A DNA stretch of 64,000 nt from Metabacillus dongyingensis (GTDB lineage Bacteria > Bacillota > Bacilli > Bacillales > Bacillaceae). Within the stretch, counting starts at the first letter, position 1. Every line of letters begins with the position of its first letter. Where the stretch lies: the NCBI RefSeq assembly GCF_019933155.2, contig NZ_CP082944.1, positions 3,722,001 through 3,786,000 of the forward strand, given 5' to 3'. The position numbers were made by a program, and so were the translations under genes. This document shows, one piece after another, positions 25,786-39,594 of the stretch. The notes under the pieces are model-generated. The model ran no database searches and had not been told where the DNA came from. It saw nothing but the letters and a program-made list of their open reading frames with translations.

Positions 25786-27051
25786 TTAAGCAGAAGTTTT
25801 CGTATCTTCTTCAATAACCGTGCCATCAGTCAGTATTAACTTAGGCGGTACTTTATCTGTGACTGTTTCCGGAGTAATGATGCATTTTGTAATATCATCA
25901 CGTGATGGAAGCTCAAACATAACTTCAAGCATGAGTCCTTCAATAATAGAACGAAGTCCGCGTGCACCTGTTTTGCGCTCAATTGCTTTTTTAGAAATTT
26001 CCATCAGCGCATTTTCTTCAAACTCAAGTTCTACGCCATCTAAATCAAGCATTTTTTGATACTGCTTAACAAGAGCATTCTTAGGTTTTGTCAGAATTTC
26101 AATCAGTGCTTCTTCATCTAATGGCTGAAGGCTTGCGATAATCGGCAGACGGCCAATGAATTCCGGAATAAGTCCGAAACGCAGAAGATCTTCAGGAAGT
26201 ACTTTTGAAAGAAGCATTTTTTGGTCAAGTTCATCATCTTTTTTGTCAGAGCCGAAGCCGATAACCTTTTGGCCTAAGCGGCGCTTAACAATTTGTTCGA
26301 TGCCGTCAAAGGCACCGCCGCAAATAAATAAGATGTTTGTAGTATCAATTTGAATGAATTCTTGATGCGGGTGTTTCCGTCCGCCCTGCGGTGGAACACT
26401 TGCAACCGTACCTTCAAGAATTTTAAGAAGTGCCTGCTGCACACCTTCACCTGAAACATCACGTGTAATCGACGGATTTTCAGACTTGCGGGCAACTTTA
26501 TCAATTTCATCGATGTATATAATGCCTTTTTCAGCTTTTTCTACATCATAATCAGCAGCTTGGATTAATTTTAAAAGAATGTTTTCAACATCTTCCCCAA
26601 CATATCCGGCTTCCGTTAAAGATGTAGCATCAGCAATAGCAAAAGGAACATTCAAAATGCGTGCTAATGTTTGAGCAAGGAGCGTTTTTCCGCTTCCTGT
26701 CGGCCCGATCATCGCGATGTTACTCTTAGATAACTCTACTTCATCAATCTTGCTGTTGGAATTAATGCGTTTGTAGTGGTTATAAACAGCTACAGCAAGG
26801 CTCTTTTTGGCTTGTTCCTGCCCAATGACATATTCGTCTAATATTTCGCGAATTTCTTTCGGCTTAGGAACATCTTTAAATTCAACTTCTTCTTCTGTTC
26901 CCAGTTCTTCTTCAACGATCTCTGTGCATAATTCAATGCACTCGTCACATATATAGACACCTGGTCCAGCAACTAATTTACGAACCTGGTCTTGAGTTTT
27001 ACCGCAAAACGAACATTTCAGCTGACCTTTTTCGTCATTAAATTTAAACAT
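25786..27051 (-). CDS. clpX: ClpX, ATP-dependent unfoldase of ClpXP
   Basis: 421 aa. An AAA+ hexamer that selects and unfolds substrates for ClpP. Seen: the N-terminal zinc-binding domain (CSFCGK...CDECIELC, about 9-37), Walker [14 protein letters not shown] (about 117), Walker [10 protein letters not shown], sensor motifs, and the ClpP-docking IGF-type loop ([10 protein letters not shown], about 270). GGGGTG lies 6 nt before the ATG. Monocistronic by its flanking terminators. Confidence 0.97.
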   Translation of the reverse strand: MFKFNDEKGQLKCSFCGKTQDQVRKLVAGPGVYICDECIELCTEIVEEELGTEEEVEFKDVPKPKEIREILDEYVIGQEQAKKSLAVAVYNHYKRINSNSKIDEVELSKSNIAMIGPTGSGKTLLAQTLARILNVPFAIADATSLTEAGYVGEDVENILLKLIQAADYDVEKAEKGIIYIDEIDKVARKSENPSITRDVSGEGVQQALLKILEGTVASVPPQGGRKHPHQEFIQIDTTNILFICGGAFDGIEQIVKRRLGQKVIGFGSDKKDDELDQKMLLSKVLPEDLLRFGLIPEFIGRLPIIASLQPLDEEALIEILTKPKNALVKQYQKMLDLDGVELEFEENALMEISKKAIERKTGARGLRSIIEGLMLEVMFELPSRDDITKCIITPETVTDKVPPKLILTDGTVIEEDTKTSA

Positions 27052-27478
27052 GTTTTCACCCCTTATATCTTTGTATCATCAAAGTACCCATACATCTTCA
27101 TCTATAGGAGAAGCTGCTCTGGATGGATTATCTTTCTTATTCCTAAGTATAAAGGTAATGGGAATGAATATCACGCAACTTACCTTATCCGCTGGTCCGA
27201 AGCGGTTAAAGCCTGAAAAATTGGTATGTATTGCATTGTACCATAAGTATGTAGAGTACAGGAAATAAAACCACTCTGCCTGTGCAGATTAGAGTGTTTG
27301 TATATTATAATTCGCTCTTTGGCTTTAAAATCCTTGCTCCCGCAAAAAAATGAATCTTTTTCTTAACCTTATATGTATGTAGCATCCGGTAATTATATAG
27401 TACCCAATGCGATTAAAAATAAATCTATTTTGCAAAACAAGGCACGAATCATTTCGCGCCTTGTTTCTTTCCTATTTA
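27052..27478 (-). promoter_or_regulatory. 427-nt gap upstream of clpX with candidate promoter
   Basis: No gene seen. An extended -10 (TGGTACAAT, core 27235-27240, minus strand) would start a clpX transcript with a leader of about 175 nt. A hairpin (ACTCTGC/GCAGA..AGAGT, 27274-27293) lies just upstream and the tig terminator at the far end. No CtsR-type heptad repeat was found. Confidence 0.4.
27434..27468 (-). terminator. Terminator of tig
   Basis: AACAAGGC (27437-27444) pairs with GCCTTGTT (27458-27465), then TTTTGC on the minus strand. The stem extends through further weak pairs. Confidence 0.85.
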
Positions 27479-28765
27479 TTATGCAGCTTCTTTGCTGTTT
27501 TCAACAAGGAAGTCGATTGCTTTGCGCACTTTAAGATCTTCTTTTAATCCTTCTAAAGATCCAAGAGCTTGCTTGATGTTTTCAACAGGCATGTTGTACA
27601 TTTCAGCCATTTTAGCAATCTCAGCATCTACTTCTTCATCAGTAACTTCGATGTTTTCTGCTTTAGCAATTGCTTCAAGAGTCAAATTGTACTTCACGCG
27701 TTTAGAAGCATCTTCTTTCATTTGCTCTTTTAATGCATCTTCATCTTGACCAGAGAATTGGAAGTATAACTCAAGATTCATGCCTTGTGCTTGAAGACGC
27801 TGTTCGAATTCCTGCATCATGCGGCTAACTTCGTTTTCGATTAATACTTGAGGAATATCAACTTCTGCATTGTCAGAAGCTTTGTCTACAAGTGAGTCAC
27901 GAAGTGTGTTTTCCGCTTCAGCTTTTCTAGTTTCTTCCAGGCGAGTTCTTGTTTTAGCTTTTAAAGCTTCAAGACTTTCCACTTCTTCATCTACGTCTTT
28001 AGCAAATTCATCATCTAAAGCAGGAAGTTCTTTTGCTTTGATTTCATGAAGCTTCACTTTGAAAGTTGCCGGCTTTCCAGCAAGGTTTTCAGCATGGTAC
28101 TCTTCAGGGAATGTTACTTCAACGTCTTTTTCTCCGCCAGCCTCTAGGCCTACAAGCTGATCTTCAAAGCCAGGGATGAAAGAGCCAGAACCGATTTCAA
28201 GTGTATAGTTTTCAGCTGTTCCGCCTTCGAATGCTTCGCCGTCGACGAATCCTTCGAAATCGATTACGACTGTATCGCCATTTTCAACAGCGCCTTCTTC
28301 TTTAACAACCAGTTCAGCATGACGCTCCTGCAATGTTTTAATTTCAGCATCCACATCTTCTTCAGATACTTCTGCATTCAATTTTTCTACTTCAAGGCCT
28401 TTGTATTCGCCTAATTTCACTTCTGGTTTTACAACAACTTTAGCAGTGAAAATTAAGTTTTTGCCTTTTTCGATTTGTTCAACATCGATTTCAGGACGGT
28501 CGATTGGATCGATGCCAGCTTCTTCAACTGCTTGAGGATATACTTCAGGAAGAAGGATATCTAAAGCATCTTGATAAAGTGACTCTACGCCAAAACGCTG
28601 TTCGAACATTCCGCGTGGTACTTTACCTTTGCGGAATCCTGGAATATTTACTTGCTTTGATACTTTTTTGAATGCTTCATCAAGGGCATTGCTGAACGTT
28701 TCCGCATCAACTTCTACTGTCAGAACGCCTTGATTACCCTCTAACTTTTCCCATTTTGCAGACAT
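27479..28765 (-). CDS. tig: Trigger factor (ribosome-associated chaperone)
   Basis: 428 aa, full length. It binds ribosomal protein uL23 at the exit tunnel and shields nascent chains. Seen: the ribosome-binding signature [17 protein letters not shown] (about 43-59), a FKBP-type peptidyl-prolyl isomerase domain (about 160-245; [31 protein letters not shown]) and the helical C-terminal chaperone arms. Very acidic, as the family is. GGAGGG lies upstream of the ATG. Confidence 0.98.
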   Translation of the reverse strand: MSAKWEKLEGNQGVLTVEVDAETFSNALDEAFKKVSKQVNIPGFRKGKVPRGMFEQRFGVESLYQDALDILLPEVYPQAVEEAGIDPIDRPEIDVEQIEKGKNLIFTAKVVVKPEVKLGEYKGLEVEKLNAEVSEEDVDAEIKTLQERHAELVVKEEGAVENGDTVVIDFEGFVDGEAFEGGTAENYTLEIGSGSFIPGFEDQLVGLEAGGEKDVEVTFPEEYHAENLAGKPATFKVKLHEIKAKELPALDDEFAKDVDEEVESLEALKAKTRTRLEETRKAEAENTLRDSLVDKASDNAEVDIPQVLIENEVSRMMQEFEQRLQAQGMNLELYFQFSGQDEDALKEQMKEDASKRVKYNLTLEAIAKAENIEVTDEEVDAEIAKMAEMYNMPVENIKQALGSLEGLKEDLKVRKAIDFLVENSKEAA

Positions 28766-28863
28766 ATGTTTCCCTCCAAAAAATCTATTGAAATAGTGAC
28801 ATAATCTAGGTTAGGTTTGGCAAAGTATGCCTTGTCCATTTTAAACAAGTGCTTCCTTTGTTA

Positions 28864-28943
28864 TACCCTTATGTAGATGATTTACTAAATCGGCCAGTGT
28901 AGTGTATGATGTCTGCACGCATAAGGGTACATTCCTTTATGTA
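28864..28943. repeat. Inverted repeats upstream of tig
   Basis: TACCCTTATG (28864-28873) and its exact complement CATAAGGGTA (28920-28929) are 46 nt apart. The second overlaps a palindrome GTACAT...ATGTAC (28926-28943). They lie 100-180 nt before tig and could be operator sites or an RNA fold; function unknown. Confidence 0.4.
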
Positions 28944-29007
28944 CGGCGGATCATCATTTTACAACCATTTTATTATAACATAGAAAAAATTCCTTTCAAC
29001 ATTTACG

Positions 29008-30018
29008 TTAGATTTGCAAATAAGAAATTTCTTCTATTTCATAAATTTTTCTTGATGCTTCAATCAGCCTATTTTCTTTTACTTCATATAAATAGCTGAC
29101 CTCTTCTGCAGGTGCGGCAATGCCGTGCATTTCATAGCCGGCATAATGAAGAGCAGCTGCCCACAGCCTCGCTTCGGCAGGTTCAGGCAAAAATGGAAAT
29201 AACACATACAAATGGCGGATCCATACTTCTTTTACTGCTTCAAACAGCGCAGGATTCTCCTGACCAAGAATATCATCCAGCACATTCAGTACTTTCTTGG
29301 TAAACGGAAGCTCTGATAAGTCTTCAAGCTCTGCAGGAATCAGCGACATCGTTTTGCCGAACTTAACAATTTTCACTTCTTTTGCCACCTCATTCTCCAT
29401 AAGCAAATGGAGAATCATTGATTGAACAACAGGATGGCTGCCTGCATTCTTTAAGATGGATTGAAGCTGCTGCATGTGTCTTGATACATTGCGGTCTTTT
29501 AAGGATTGAACATAGGCAACCTGCTGATTAATCGTATCAAGCAAATTCCTCGGTTCTGTATAGCTTTCATCTTCCTCGTCATCATCAATCGGAAAATCAT
29601 CGTCCTCCGTCATCTTCCTGCTGAAATCAAGAAGCTTGTAAAAATGCTCGGCCTGATCATGCGGCAGCTGATTTTCCTGAAGCACAGCCTCTATGGTCTG
29701 CTGCACTTCGCTGTATTGTCTGAGCTGAATAAGGACCGTCAAATAAACCTGCAGCACGGTAAAATAGTCTCCGATATCTTCGTGGAGCATTTTCCGGCAA
29801 ACGGACTTTGCTTCTTCAAGCTCTCCAAGCTCCATCAGGCATAATGCGATTCCGAGATGAATCTCAGCCCTTTCTTCTCCAAGCTCCAGTACTTCATAAA
29901 AGAGGGAGAGTGCTTCTTTAAACTGTTTATTTTTCAGGGCTTCCAATCCTTTATCAACTAACCGCTCGCTTAAGTTAGGAAAGGGAATAACTTTTCTCTG
30001 TTTTTTTCCATCCATCAT
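29008..30018 (-). CDS. ysoA: TPR-repeat protein YsoA
   Basis: 336 aa, hydrophilic. Tetratricopeptide-like helical repeats occupy about residues 18-125 (LEALKNKQFKEALSLFYEVL, EIHLGIALCLMELGELEEAK); an acidic linker DDDFPIDDDEEDE follows near 145, and a helical C-terminal half. No enzymatic motif. It holds the ysoA position between tig and leuD. Function unknown; a scaffold role is inferred only from the repeats. Confidence 0.88.
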   Translation of the reverse strand: MMDGKKQRKVIPFPNLSERLVDKGLEALKNKQFKEALSLFYEVLELGEERAEIHLGIALCLMELGELEEAKSVCRKMLHEDIGDYFTVLQVYLTVLIQLRQYSEVQQTIEAVLQENQLPHDQAEHFYKLLDFSRKMTEDDDFPIDDDEEDESYTEPRNLLDTINQQVAYVQSLKDRNVSRHMQQLQSILKNAGSHPVVQSMILHLLMENEVAKEVKIVKFGKTMSLIPAELEDLSELPFTKKVLNVLDDILGQENPALFEAVKEVWIRHLYVLFPFLPEPAEARLWAAALHYAGYEMHGIAAPAEEVSYLYEVKENRLIEASRKIYEIEEISYLQI

Positions 30019-30083
30019 TATAGGATCATCTCCGGCTTGCTATTTGCCTACAAGTGTACCAATGGACGGTTTAGAAAACAAGA

Positions 30084-30124
30084 AAAGAAGAGCCCGGATT
30101 TACGGCATCCAGACTCTTCTTGAT
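30084..30124 (-). terminator. Terminator of the ilv-leu operon
   Basis: AAGAAGAG...GGAT pairs with ATCC...CTCTTCTT (30085-30121, three-base internal loop), then TTCTTG on the minus strand. The upstream arm lies inside the leuD stop region. Confidence 0.75.
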
Positions 30125-30696
30125 TTTTCATAATCCGCAATATGTTCTTCATACATGAAAGTAAGGGAAATTTCATCATGTCCGTTCAGCAGCATATCTT
30201 TCCAGTATGGATCGACCGTGAACGTATAAAGAACTGTTTCTCCTTCGCGAATTTCTTGTTTTTCAAGGTCAATCGTGCACTCAAATTGAGGATTTGAGCT
30301 CTTCTCAATTAACTGCTGATGAAAATGTTCTTCTATTCTAATAGGAAGCAATCCATTTTTCAGGCAATTTTGATGAAAAATATCTGCAAAAGAAGGGGCA
30401 ATGATGACTTTGAATCCATAATCCCCAAGTGCCCAAGGAGCATGCTCTCTGGATGATCCGCAGCCGAAATTCTCTCCTGCAACTAAGATGCTTGCACCTG
30501 CTGCTTCAGGCTTATTCAGTTCGAATTCAGGATTTTCTGTGCCGTCATTTAAATATCTCCAGTCAAAAAAAGCAAATCTCCCATATCCGGTCCGTTCAAT
30601 CCTTTTTAAGAACTGCTTCGGAATAATTTGATCTGTATCGACATTCGACCTGTTTAAAACAGCAAGTTTACCTTTGTGCACTTGAAATGCTTCCAC
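30100..30696 (-). CDS. leuD: 3-isopropylmalate dehydratase, small subunit
   Basis: 198 aa from the GTG at 30696, chosen because AGGAGGG is 8 nt upstream; a TTG two codons earlier is too close. It pairs with LeuC to isomerise 2- to 3-isopropylmalate. Seen: [36 protein letters not shown] and [19 protein letters not shown]. It overlaps the 3' end of leuC by about 29 nt in another frame, which suggests coupled 1:1 synthesis. Confidence 0.96.
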   Translation of the reverse strand: MEAFQVHKGKLAVLNRSNVDTDQIIPKQFLKRIERTGYGRFAFFDWRYLNDGTENPEFELNKPEAAGASILVAGENFGCGSSREHAPWALGDYGFKVIIAPSFADIFHQNCLKNGLLPIRIEEHFHQQLIEKSSNPQFECTIDLEKQEIREGETVLYTFTVDPYWKDMLLNGHDEISLTFMYEEHIADYEKSRRVWMP

Positions 30697-32107
30697 TTGC
30701 AATCCCTCCTGTTAGTTCTCTGACATCTACAAATCTGCCGTAAATCGCTGCCGCTGCAGCCATGGCCGGACTGACAAGATGCGTTCTTGCCCCTTTTCCC
30801 TGTCTGCCCTCAAAATTTCGATTTGACGTTGAAGCACAGCGTTTCCCTTCAGGCACAATATCATCATTCATGCTCAAACACATGCTGCAGCCTGATTCAC
30901 GCCATTCAAATCCTGCGTTAATAAAAATATGATGAAGGCCTTCTTCTTCTGCCTGAAGCTTCACTTTTTGAGAACCGGGAACGACGATCGCTCTTACAGA
31001 TGGATTTACCTGTCTATCCTTAATAACATCTGCAGCCTGGCGCAGATCTGTTATTCTGGAATTTGTGCAGGATCCGATAAACACATAATCTATTTCAATA
31101 TCCTGTACCCTGGTATCTGGTTCAAGACCCATATAGAAATAAGCTCTCTCCGCTTCCTGTTTCTCTTCCACCTTATTGAACATGCTTGTGTTCGGCACTT
31201 TTTGATCAACAGCTACAGCCATGCCCGGATTCGTCCCCCAGGTAACCATTGGAGATATATCGGCAGCTTCAATGGCGATTTTATCGTCATATTCTGCCCC
31301 TGGATCACTTTTCAGGTTTTGCCAATAGGCAATTGCCTCCTTCAAGTCTTCTCCCTTTGGTGCAAATTCCCTGCCTTCAATATATGCAAAAGTTGTTTCA
31401 TCAGGAGCAATGAGTCCAGCACGAGCTCCTGCTTCAATTGACATATTGCAGACCGTCATCCGTTCGTCCATCGACATCTTTTCAATCGCTTCACCTGTAA
31501 ATTCAATGACATATCCAGTTCCAAAACGCACCCCGAATGAACCGATTATATATAAAATAACATCTTTTGCTGTTACCCCTTTTTTCAAGGAGCCGTTTAT
31601 ATGGATGTTTAATGTTTTCGGTTTTTGCTGCCACAGTGTTTGTGTTGCCAGCACATGTTCTACTTCACTAGTTCCAATTCCAAATGCCAGTGCCCCAAAG
31701 GCACCATGTGTAGATGTATGACTATCTCCGCAAACAATTGTTTTACCAGGCAGCGTAAGTCCAAGCTCAGGTCCGATTACATGCACAATTCCCTGATCTG
31801 TACTGCTAAGGTCAGCAAGCCTGATTCCAAATTCACGGCAATTGGCCTCAAGTGCGCTTACCTGAAGTTTTGCAACTTCATCTTTAATCTCAAATCGGTT
31901 AACCGTTGGAATATTATGATCCATGGTAGCGAACGTATTTGCAGGCCTTCTTACCTTTCTTCCGTTCTGCCTTAAACCTTCAAACGCCTGCGGGGAGGTG
32001 ACCTCATGAATCAGATGCAGATCTATATACAGAAGATCTGGCTGATCGTCTTTCCGATAGACAACATGATCATCCCATATTTTTTCTACTATTGTTCTGG
32101 CTTTCAA
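30668..32107 (-). CDS. leuC: 3-isopropylmalate dehydratase, large subunit
   Basis: 479 aa from a TTG at 32107, 7 nt after GGGGGT; this gives the family start [13 protein letters not shown]. The longer ATG frame (to 32149) lacks a ribosome binding site. It carries the 4Fe-4S cluster of the aconitase family: Cys ligands in FIGSCTNSR and [10 protein letters not shown]. Also seen are [18 protein letters not shown] and [14 protein letters not shown]. The C-terminus is longer and more Ser/Gly-rich than in B. subtilis where it overlaps leuD. Confidence 0.96.
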   Translation of the reverse strand: MKARTIVEKIWDDHVVYRKDDQPDLLYIDLHLIHEVTSPQAFEGLRQNGRKVRRPANTFATMDHNIPTVNRFEIKDEVAKLQVSALEANCREFGIRLADLSSTDQGIVHVIGPELGLTLPGKTIVCGDSHTSTHGAFGALAFGIGTSEVEHVLATQTLWQQKPKTLNIHINGSLKKGVTAKDVILYIIGSFGVRFGTGYVIEFTGEAIEKMSMDERMTVCNMSIEAGARAGLIAPDETTFAYIEGREFAPKGEDLKEAIAYWQNLKSDPGAEYDDKIAIEAADISPMVTWGTNPGMAVAVDQKVPNTSMFNKVEEKQEAERAYFYMGLEPDTRVQDIEIDYVFIGSCTNSRITDLRQAADVIKDRQVNPSVRAIVVPGSQKVKLQAEEEGLHHIFINAGFEWRESGCSMCLSMNDDIVPEGKRCASTSNRNFEGRQGKGARTHLVSPAMAAAAAIYGRFVDVRELTGGIASGSISSAQR

Positions 32108-32172
32108 ATGAATACCCCCTTTAAAGTTTAAAAGATTGGCGCTTTTCATATAGATGAAAAGCGCCGTAAAAG

Positions 32173-33285
32173 TTATGCATAAGCTTCCATAATGTTTAAA
32201 ATGGCATGATCATCCGCAAGTGCTTCTTTAATTTCTTCAATAAGCTTGGTAGTAGAAAGCGGTGTTTCTCCTTTTCTTGTTAAATCCGCCGTTCTTTTGC
32301 CGGAATCCAGTACATGTTTGACAGCATTTTCGATCGCTTCCGCCTCTTCTTCCATTTGGAAGGAGTGTCTCAGCATCATAGCTGCTGACAAAATCATGGC
32401 GACAGGATTTGCTTTGTCTTCACCCGCAATATCAGGTGCCGAGCCATGAACGGGCTCATAAAGATGGAGTCCAGTTGCACTCAAGCTAGCTGATGGCAGC
32501 ATTCCAAGGGATCCGGTTAGCATGGAAGCCTCGTCGCTTAAAATATCGCCAAACATATTTTCCGTTACAATCACATCAAATTGTTTTGGATTATGAATAA
32601 GCGCCATCGCTGCATGATCGACTAGCATATGCTGAAGCTCTACATCAGGGAATTTCATTGCAACTTCTTCAGCAACTTCCCTCCACATTCGGCTTGATTC
32701 TAAAACATTCGCTTTATCAACAGAAGTCACTTTCTTTTTCCTTCCCTGCGCTAGCTGAAAGGCTCTTTCAATGATGCGTTCCATTTCATCCCGCTTATAA
32801 AACAGAGTATCCACTACCGTGTGCTCCCCGTTTTTCACATACCGTTCGCTTGGTTTTCCAAAATAAAGACCGCCTGTTAATTCTCTGACAATCATGAAGT
32901 CGACGCCTTCCACATACTCCCGTTTAAGAGGAGAGGAATCGAGCAGGCTCTCAACTGTTTCAACAGGCCGGAGATTAGCGTACAAATCAAGCTCCTTCCG
33001 AAGAGCAAGCAGCCCTTTTTCAGGTCTTAAATGAGACGGATTCTTATCCCATTTCGGCCCTCCTACTGAACCAAGCAGAACTGCGTCAGATTCTCTGCAC
33101 ATTTGCAGCGTTTCCTGCGGAAGCGGAGAATTCATTTCATCGATCGCCGCTCCTCCAATTAATCCATATTGAAAATGAAAACGATGATAGTAATGTTCTT
33201 CAATCGCTTTTAAAATTTCCACTGCACCATCCATAACTTCTTTTCCAATACCGTCGCCCGGCAATAATGCAATTTTCTTCTCCAT
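32173..33285 (-). CDS. leuB: 3-isopropylmalate dehydrogenase
   Basis: 370 aa. NAD-dependent oxidative decarboxylation of 3-isopropylmalate to 2-oxoisocaproate. Seen: [15 protein letters not shown], the substrate-loop Arg region [23 protein letters not shown], the metal-binding Asp residues in [13 protein letters not shown], and [25 protein letters not shown] precedes the ATG. Sixty-five nt separate it from leuC. Confidence 0.97.
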   Translation of the reverse strand: MEKKIALLPGDGIGKEVMDGAVEILKAIEEHYYHRFHFQYGLIGGAAIDEMNSPLPQETLQMCRESDAVLLGSVGGPKWDKNPSHLRPEKGLLALRKELDLYANLRPVETVESLLDSSPLKREYVEGVDFMIVRELTGGLYFGKPSERYVKNGEHTVVDTLFYKRDEMERIIERAFQLAQGRKKKVTSVDKANVLESSRMWREVAEEVAMKFPDVELQHMLVDHAAMALIHNPKQFDVIVTENMFGDILSDEASMLTGSLGMLPSASLSATGLHLYEPVHGSAPDIAGEDKANPVAMILSAAMMLRHSFQMEEEAEAIENAVKHVLDSGKRTADLTRKGETPLSTTKLIEEIKEALADDHAILNIMEAYA

Positions 33286-33311
33286 TTATCTCTGCCTCCT
33301 TCATGATTTTA

Positions 33312-35880
<2,569 letters not shown>

Positions 35881-35894
35881 TTAATGTCAATTAG

Positions 35895-36413
35895 TTAGAC
35901 GATTGAATATGTTTTAGCGCTATTTGCAGAACGCTGTGTTCCTCTAGTGAAAGCAGTTGTGCCGGTTCTGGCAATTTCTTTGATGCCATAAGGCCTTAAT
36001 AGATCAATGATTGCTTCAATTTTTTCTGCTTCGCCAGTAACCTGAACAACTACACTGTCACGGCTTACATCAATAACTGTTGCCCTGAAAGGCTCAATCA
36101 CACCCTGAACTTCCATTCTTGTCGCTGGAGGTGCGATTACTTTTATGAGGGCGAGCTCTCTGGCGACAATCGATTGATTTGTTATATCCTGCACTTTTAA
36201 AACATCAATCTGTTTATTCAGCTGTTTTGTAATCTGTTCAACTTCCTTTTCGTCTTCAACGTGAATGACAAAGGTCATTCTTGAGATTCCTTCAATTTCT
36301 GCATGCCCGACTGTGATGCTTTCAATATTGTAATGTCTTTTTGTAAATAAACCGGTAATCCTGTTAAGGACCCCTGAGCGATTGTTGACTGTAAGCGTAA
36401 GAATTCGCTTCAC
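35895..36413 (-). CDS. ilvH: Acetolactate synthase, small regulatory subunit
   Basis: 172 aa. The N-terminal ACT domain ([20 protein letters not shown]) binds valine in the family and confers feedback inhibition on IlvB. The GTG start overlaps the ilvB stop (GTGA), implying translational coupling. Confidence 0.96.
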   Translation of the reverse strand: MKRILTLTVNNRSGVLNRITGLFTKRHYNIESITVGHAEIEGISRMTFVIHVEDEKEVEQITKQLNKQIDVLKVQDITNQSIVARELALIKVIAPPATRMEVQGVIEPFRATVIDVSRDSVVVQVTGEAEKIEAIIDLLRPYGIKEIARTGTTAFTRGTQRSANSAKTYSIV

Positions 36414-38128
36414 GGTTTAACACCCACCATTTCATGTAATCCTTTTCCTGGAGCAATCATCGGGTATACATTTTCCATCTGGCTTACATTTACGTTAAAC
36501 AGAACAGGTTCATTCGATAAAAGAGCCTGTTTGAAAGCCGGAAAATCTTCTTCAGTCTGAATTTTCAGTCCCTTCATTCCGTATGCTTCCGCTAATTTCA
36601 CGAAATCAGGCTGCGATTGAAAAACAGATTGCGAATATCTTTCTTCATAGAAGATTTCCTGCCACTGTCTGACCATTCCAAGCACTCCGTTGTTCAGTAA
36701 AATCACTTTAACCGGCAAATTAAGTTCGTGGATAACAGATAGTTCCTGAAGAGTCATTTGGAAACCGCCGTCTCCAAGGATTGCGATAACATTAGCATCC
36801 TTTTCAGCAAGCTGGGCTCCAATAGCTGCCGGCAATCCGAATCCCATTGTGCCGAGCCCCCCGGATGTAACCCAGCGATTCGGCTGCTGCAGGCGGTAGT
36901 ACTGCGCTGCCCACATTTGATGCTGACCGACATCTGTAGTAATAATCGCCTCACCATTTGTCCATTCATGAATGAGTTCAATCATATGCTGAGGTTTAAG
37001 CTCTTCATCTGATTTTTTGTACCATAATGGCAAGGACTTTTTATTATTCTGTAAGGCTGTATACCATTCATCATGCTGGCTTCGTTTGCCGTTTTGATGA
37101 ATGAGATTTTCAAGAACAAGCTTTGCATCGCCAACAACTGGAATTTTGGTTTCAACCACTTTGCCGATTTCAGCAGGATCGATATCAATATGGGCAATCG
37201 TTGCATTTTTGGCAAAATGATTTAAGTTCCCTGTTACCCTGTCATCAAACCGTGCACCGACACTGATTAATAAATCACATTCATATAACGCCATGTTTGC
37301 GGTATATGTACCGTGCATTCCGGCCATTCCGAGAAAGAGAGGATGATCTGCAGGAAAACTTCCCAGACCAAGCAGTGTGTTTGCGACTGGTATGTGCTGC
37401 TGTTCGGCGTATTCTTTCAGCAGCTCGCTTCCTTTAGCATGAAGCACTCCTGCTCCGGCTAAAATGACCGGCTTTTTAGCACTGCTGACTGCTTCGACAA
37501 GCTTTCTGATTTGAAGATAATTCGGTTCCGTTTTTGGCTGGTATCCCGGAAGATGAACGGGAGTGTCGTAGTTGAAAATCCCTTCCGCTACTGCGATATC
37601 CTTTGGAACATCGATGAGTACCGGACCGGGTCTTCCTGTTGTTGCGATATGAAAAGCTTCCTTGATGATGCGCGGAAAATCATTTACATCCCGGACTTGA
37701 TAATTATGCTTAGTAATCGGCATTGTGATTCCAATTACATCCGCTTCCTGGAAAGCATCTGTTCCAATGACGGAAGATGCAACCTGACCTGTAAATACAA
37801 CCAGCGGCAGGGAATCAATCATAGCATCCGTAAGTCCAGTAATCAGGTTCGTTGCGCCTGGCCCTGAGGTTGCAATGACGACTCCAGGTTTGCCTGAAAC
37901 TCTCGCATAGCCCTCAGCTGCATGAATTCCGCCTTGCTCATGCCTTGTTAAAATGTGATACATGCCAGAGTTATAGAGTTTGTCATAGATTGGAAGAACA
38001 GCCCCTCCCGGATAACCAAAAATCATCTCTACTTTCTCCCGTTTTAAAGCTTCAATCATCATCATGGCCCCGGACATCGTTTTCGTACACTTGGCAGAAT
38101 TTGCATCCAATTGTACCTTCATACTCAT
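36410..38128 (-). CDS. ilvB: Acetolactate synthase, large catalytic subunit
   Basis: 572 aa. ThDP/FAD enzyme that condenses pyruvate with pyruvate or 2-oxobutyrate. Seen: [35 protein letters not shown] with the catalytic Glu, the FAD region, and the ThDP-Mg motif [12 protein letters not shown]...[19 protein letters not shown] precedes the ATG. First gene of the seven-gene ilv-leu operon downstream of a T-box. Confidence 0.97.
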   Translation of the reverse strand: MSMKVQLDANSAKCTKTMSGAMMMIEALKREKVEMIFGYPGGAVLPIYDKLYNSGMYHILTRHEQGGIHAAEGYARVSGKPGVVIATSGPGATNLITGLTDAMIDSLPLVVFTGQVASSVIGTDAFQEADVIGITMPITKHNYQVRDVNDFPRIIKEAFHIATTGRPGPVLIDVPKDIAVAEGIFNYDTPVHLPGYQPKTEPNYLQIRKLVEAVSSAKKPVILAGAGVLHAKGSELLKEYAEQQHIPVANTLLGLGSFPADHPLFLGMAGMHGTYTANMALYECDLLISVGARFDDRVTGNLNHFAKNATIAHIDIDPAEIGKVVETKIPVVGDAKLVLENLIHQNGKRSQHDEWYTALQNNKKSLPLWYKKSDEELKPQHMIELIHEWTNGEAIITTDVGQHQMWAAQYYRLQQPNRWVTSGGLGTMGFGLPAAIGAQLAEKDANVIAILGDGGFQMTLQELSVIHELNLPVKVILLNNGVLGMVRQWQEIFYEERYSQSVFQSQPDFVKLAEAYGMKGLKIQTEEDFPAFKQALLSNEPVLFNVNVSQMENVYPMIAPGKGLHEMVGVKP

Positions 38129-38196
38129 TGATTATTGCCTCCTTTTTTCCCGCTATCACCTAAAGCCTTATTTTTTCATCTGATTATTTCAAAATA

Positions 38197-38480
38197 AAAA
38201 ACCTCCCCGCCCCAATATTGCCCACGTGTAATGTGAGTCAAAGGGGCGAGAAGGTTTGAAAACACTTTTCGCGGTACCACCCTTATTCATGGTCTGCATT
38301 AGACCACCTTATGAAAGCTCATGGCTTTCTTTTAATAACGAGTGCTGTGTAAAAGACACCCGGCTGATTCTACTAAACTTCAAATCAGCACTCAGAGGCG
38401 AGTTCACTTAAAAAGGGACCACCGGTTCTCAGCTCCACCAGCTCTCTTTAGATCCTTGTTTTCTAAGCTACTTTTCCTCT
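38197..38480 (-). promoter_or_regulatory. T-box leader of ilvBHC-leuABCD, Leu specifier
   Basis: The T-box GGTGGTACCGCG is at 38270-38281 (minus strand). Stem I includes AGAGAGCTGGTGG and a CTC codon at 38400-38402 in the sequence GAACTCGCCTCTGAG, the position of the specifier, so uncharged tRNA-Leu(GAG) should trigger read-through. The terminator is a long stem, AACCTTCTCGCCCC with GGGGCGGGGAGGTT (38197-38257), plus T-run. This matches the leucine-responsive control known for B. subtilis ilv-leu. Confidence 0.93.
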
Positions 38481-38492
38481 TCAGCGTTTTAG

Positions 38493-38498
38493 ATTATA
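38493..38498 (-). promoter_or_regulatory. -10 element for the ilv-leu leader
   Basis: TATAAT on the minus strand just upstream of the T-box; the -35 is weak (near GTAAGC). The promoter would lie within the last codons of ilvE, so it may rely on an activator. Confidence 0.4.
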
Positions 38499-38513
38499 GT
38501 TTTTATGTTTTTA

Positions 38514-39419
38514 TTAGCTTACACTCAGGCTTGAACTGCTTCCTTTTACTTTTACACCATCTGTGATTACTTTTTCTCTGAAACACTCGAGCAGACGATT
38601 CGTATGCTCTCCAGGCTGCCCATCACCAATTTCCCTGCCGTCTACCTTTACTACAGCAATGACTTCAGCGGCAGTTCCAGTCAGGAAAACTTCATCCGCT
38701 GTATAAACATCATGTCTTGTGAAAGGTTCTTCACGCACATCGTAGCCAAGTTCTTCAGCTATTTCGATGATGACATTTCGGGTGACTCCTTCGAGTGCTC
38801 CCAAGTAACCAGGCGGGGTAAGAAGTCTTTTGTTTTTATAGATAAAGACGTTATCAGCAGATCCCTCTGCGACGTAGCCTTGATCATTCAGCATCAGCGC
38901 TTCGCTTACATTTGCGAGATGTGCTTCAATTTTTACAAGCACGTTGTTAAGATAGTTCAATGATTTTACTTTAGGACTTAAGACGTCCGGTCTATTCCGC
39001 CTTGTAGGAACTGTCACAATATCAATTCCTGTTTCATACAGATGTTTAGGGAAGATTGACAGGGGTTCTACAATAATGACAACATTTGCTTGCTTGCATT
39101 TATATGGATCAAGCCCAAGATCACCGACTCCTCTTGAGACAACAAGTCTGATATAAGCGTCATCTAAACCGTTTTTCTCAACGGTCTTTACCGTTAAATC
39201 CGTCATTTCCTCTTGCGTATAAGGCATGTTGAGTAATATGGATCTCGCTGACTCATACAATCTCTTCATGTGCTCATTTAATCTGAAGATGTTGCCGCTG
39301 TATACTCTGATTCCTTCGAAAATACCATCTCCGTAAAGGAATCCGTGATCATACACCGAAATTTTCGCATCTTCTTTTTTTACAAATTCATTATTCAGAA
39401 AAATCCATTGGTCACCCAT
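38514..39419 (-). CDS. ilvE: Branched-chain amino-acid aminotransferase (class IV)
   Basis: 301 aa from the ATG at 39419; AAAGGTG is 8 nt upstream, and a GTG three codons earlier is too close. It transfers the amino group between glutamate and branched-chain oxo acids using PLP. Seen: YDHGFLYGDGIFEGIRVY, the PLP Lys in SPKVKSLNYLNNVLVK (about 158), EGSADNVFIYKN and LTGTAAEVIAVVKVDGR. D-amino-acid transaminase is the nearest alternative, but EGIRVY and the location beside ilv-leu favour BCAT. It has its own promoter, separate from the T-box. Confidence 0.9.
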   Translation of the reverse strand: MGDQWIFLNNEFVKKEDAKISVYDHGFLYGDGIFEGIRVYSGNIFRLNEHMKRLYESARSILLNMPYTQEEMTDLTVKTVEKNGLDDAYIRLVVSRGVGDLGLDPYKCKQANVVIIVEPLSIFPKHLYETGIDIVTVPTRRNRPDVLSPKVKSLNYLNNVLVKIEAHLANVSEALMLNDQGYVAEGSADNVFIYKNKRLLTPPGYLGALEGVTRNVIIEIAEELGYDVREEPFTRHDVYTADEVFLTGTAAEVIAVVKVDGREIGDGQPGEHTNRLLECFREKVITDGVKVKGSSSSLSVS

Positions 39420-39486
39420 AAAGAGCACACCTTTCTTTTAAAGTCTAAACGCGTTAATCAGTTGAATTCTAGTGTGTAAAAAAAAT

Positions 39487-39506
39487 CCGTATAACGATTG
39501 TTATGG
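39487..39506 (-). promoter_or_regulatory. Hairpin with T-run in the ilvE leader
   Basis: ATAAC/GTTAT palindrome with a 4-nt loop and flanking CC/GG pairs, followed on the minus strand by a run of eight T. It lies between the ilvE promoter and gene and could act as a weak attenuator. Confidence 0.4.
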
Positions 39507-39552
39507 ACTCTTTTAAGAACCTCACATGTTCATGTAACTTATATTTGAGCCT

Positions 39553-39581
39553 ATATTACGCCCATTAAATAGCGGTGTCAA
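39553..39581 (-). promoter_or_regulatory. Sigma-A promoter of ilvE
   Basis: TTGACA (39576-39581), 17 nt, TAATAT (39553-39558). Near-consensus, about 135 nt before the ilvE start. Confidence 0.8.
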
Positions 39582-39594
39582 CAGTCTTTTTTCG

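Noticed and set aside
27050..27268. Plus-strand frames of 72-74 aa antisense to the clpX leader
   Set aside because: No ribosome binding site or protein-like composition; they lie over the clpX 5' region.
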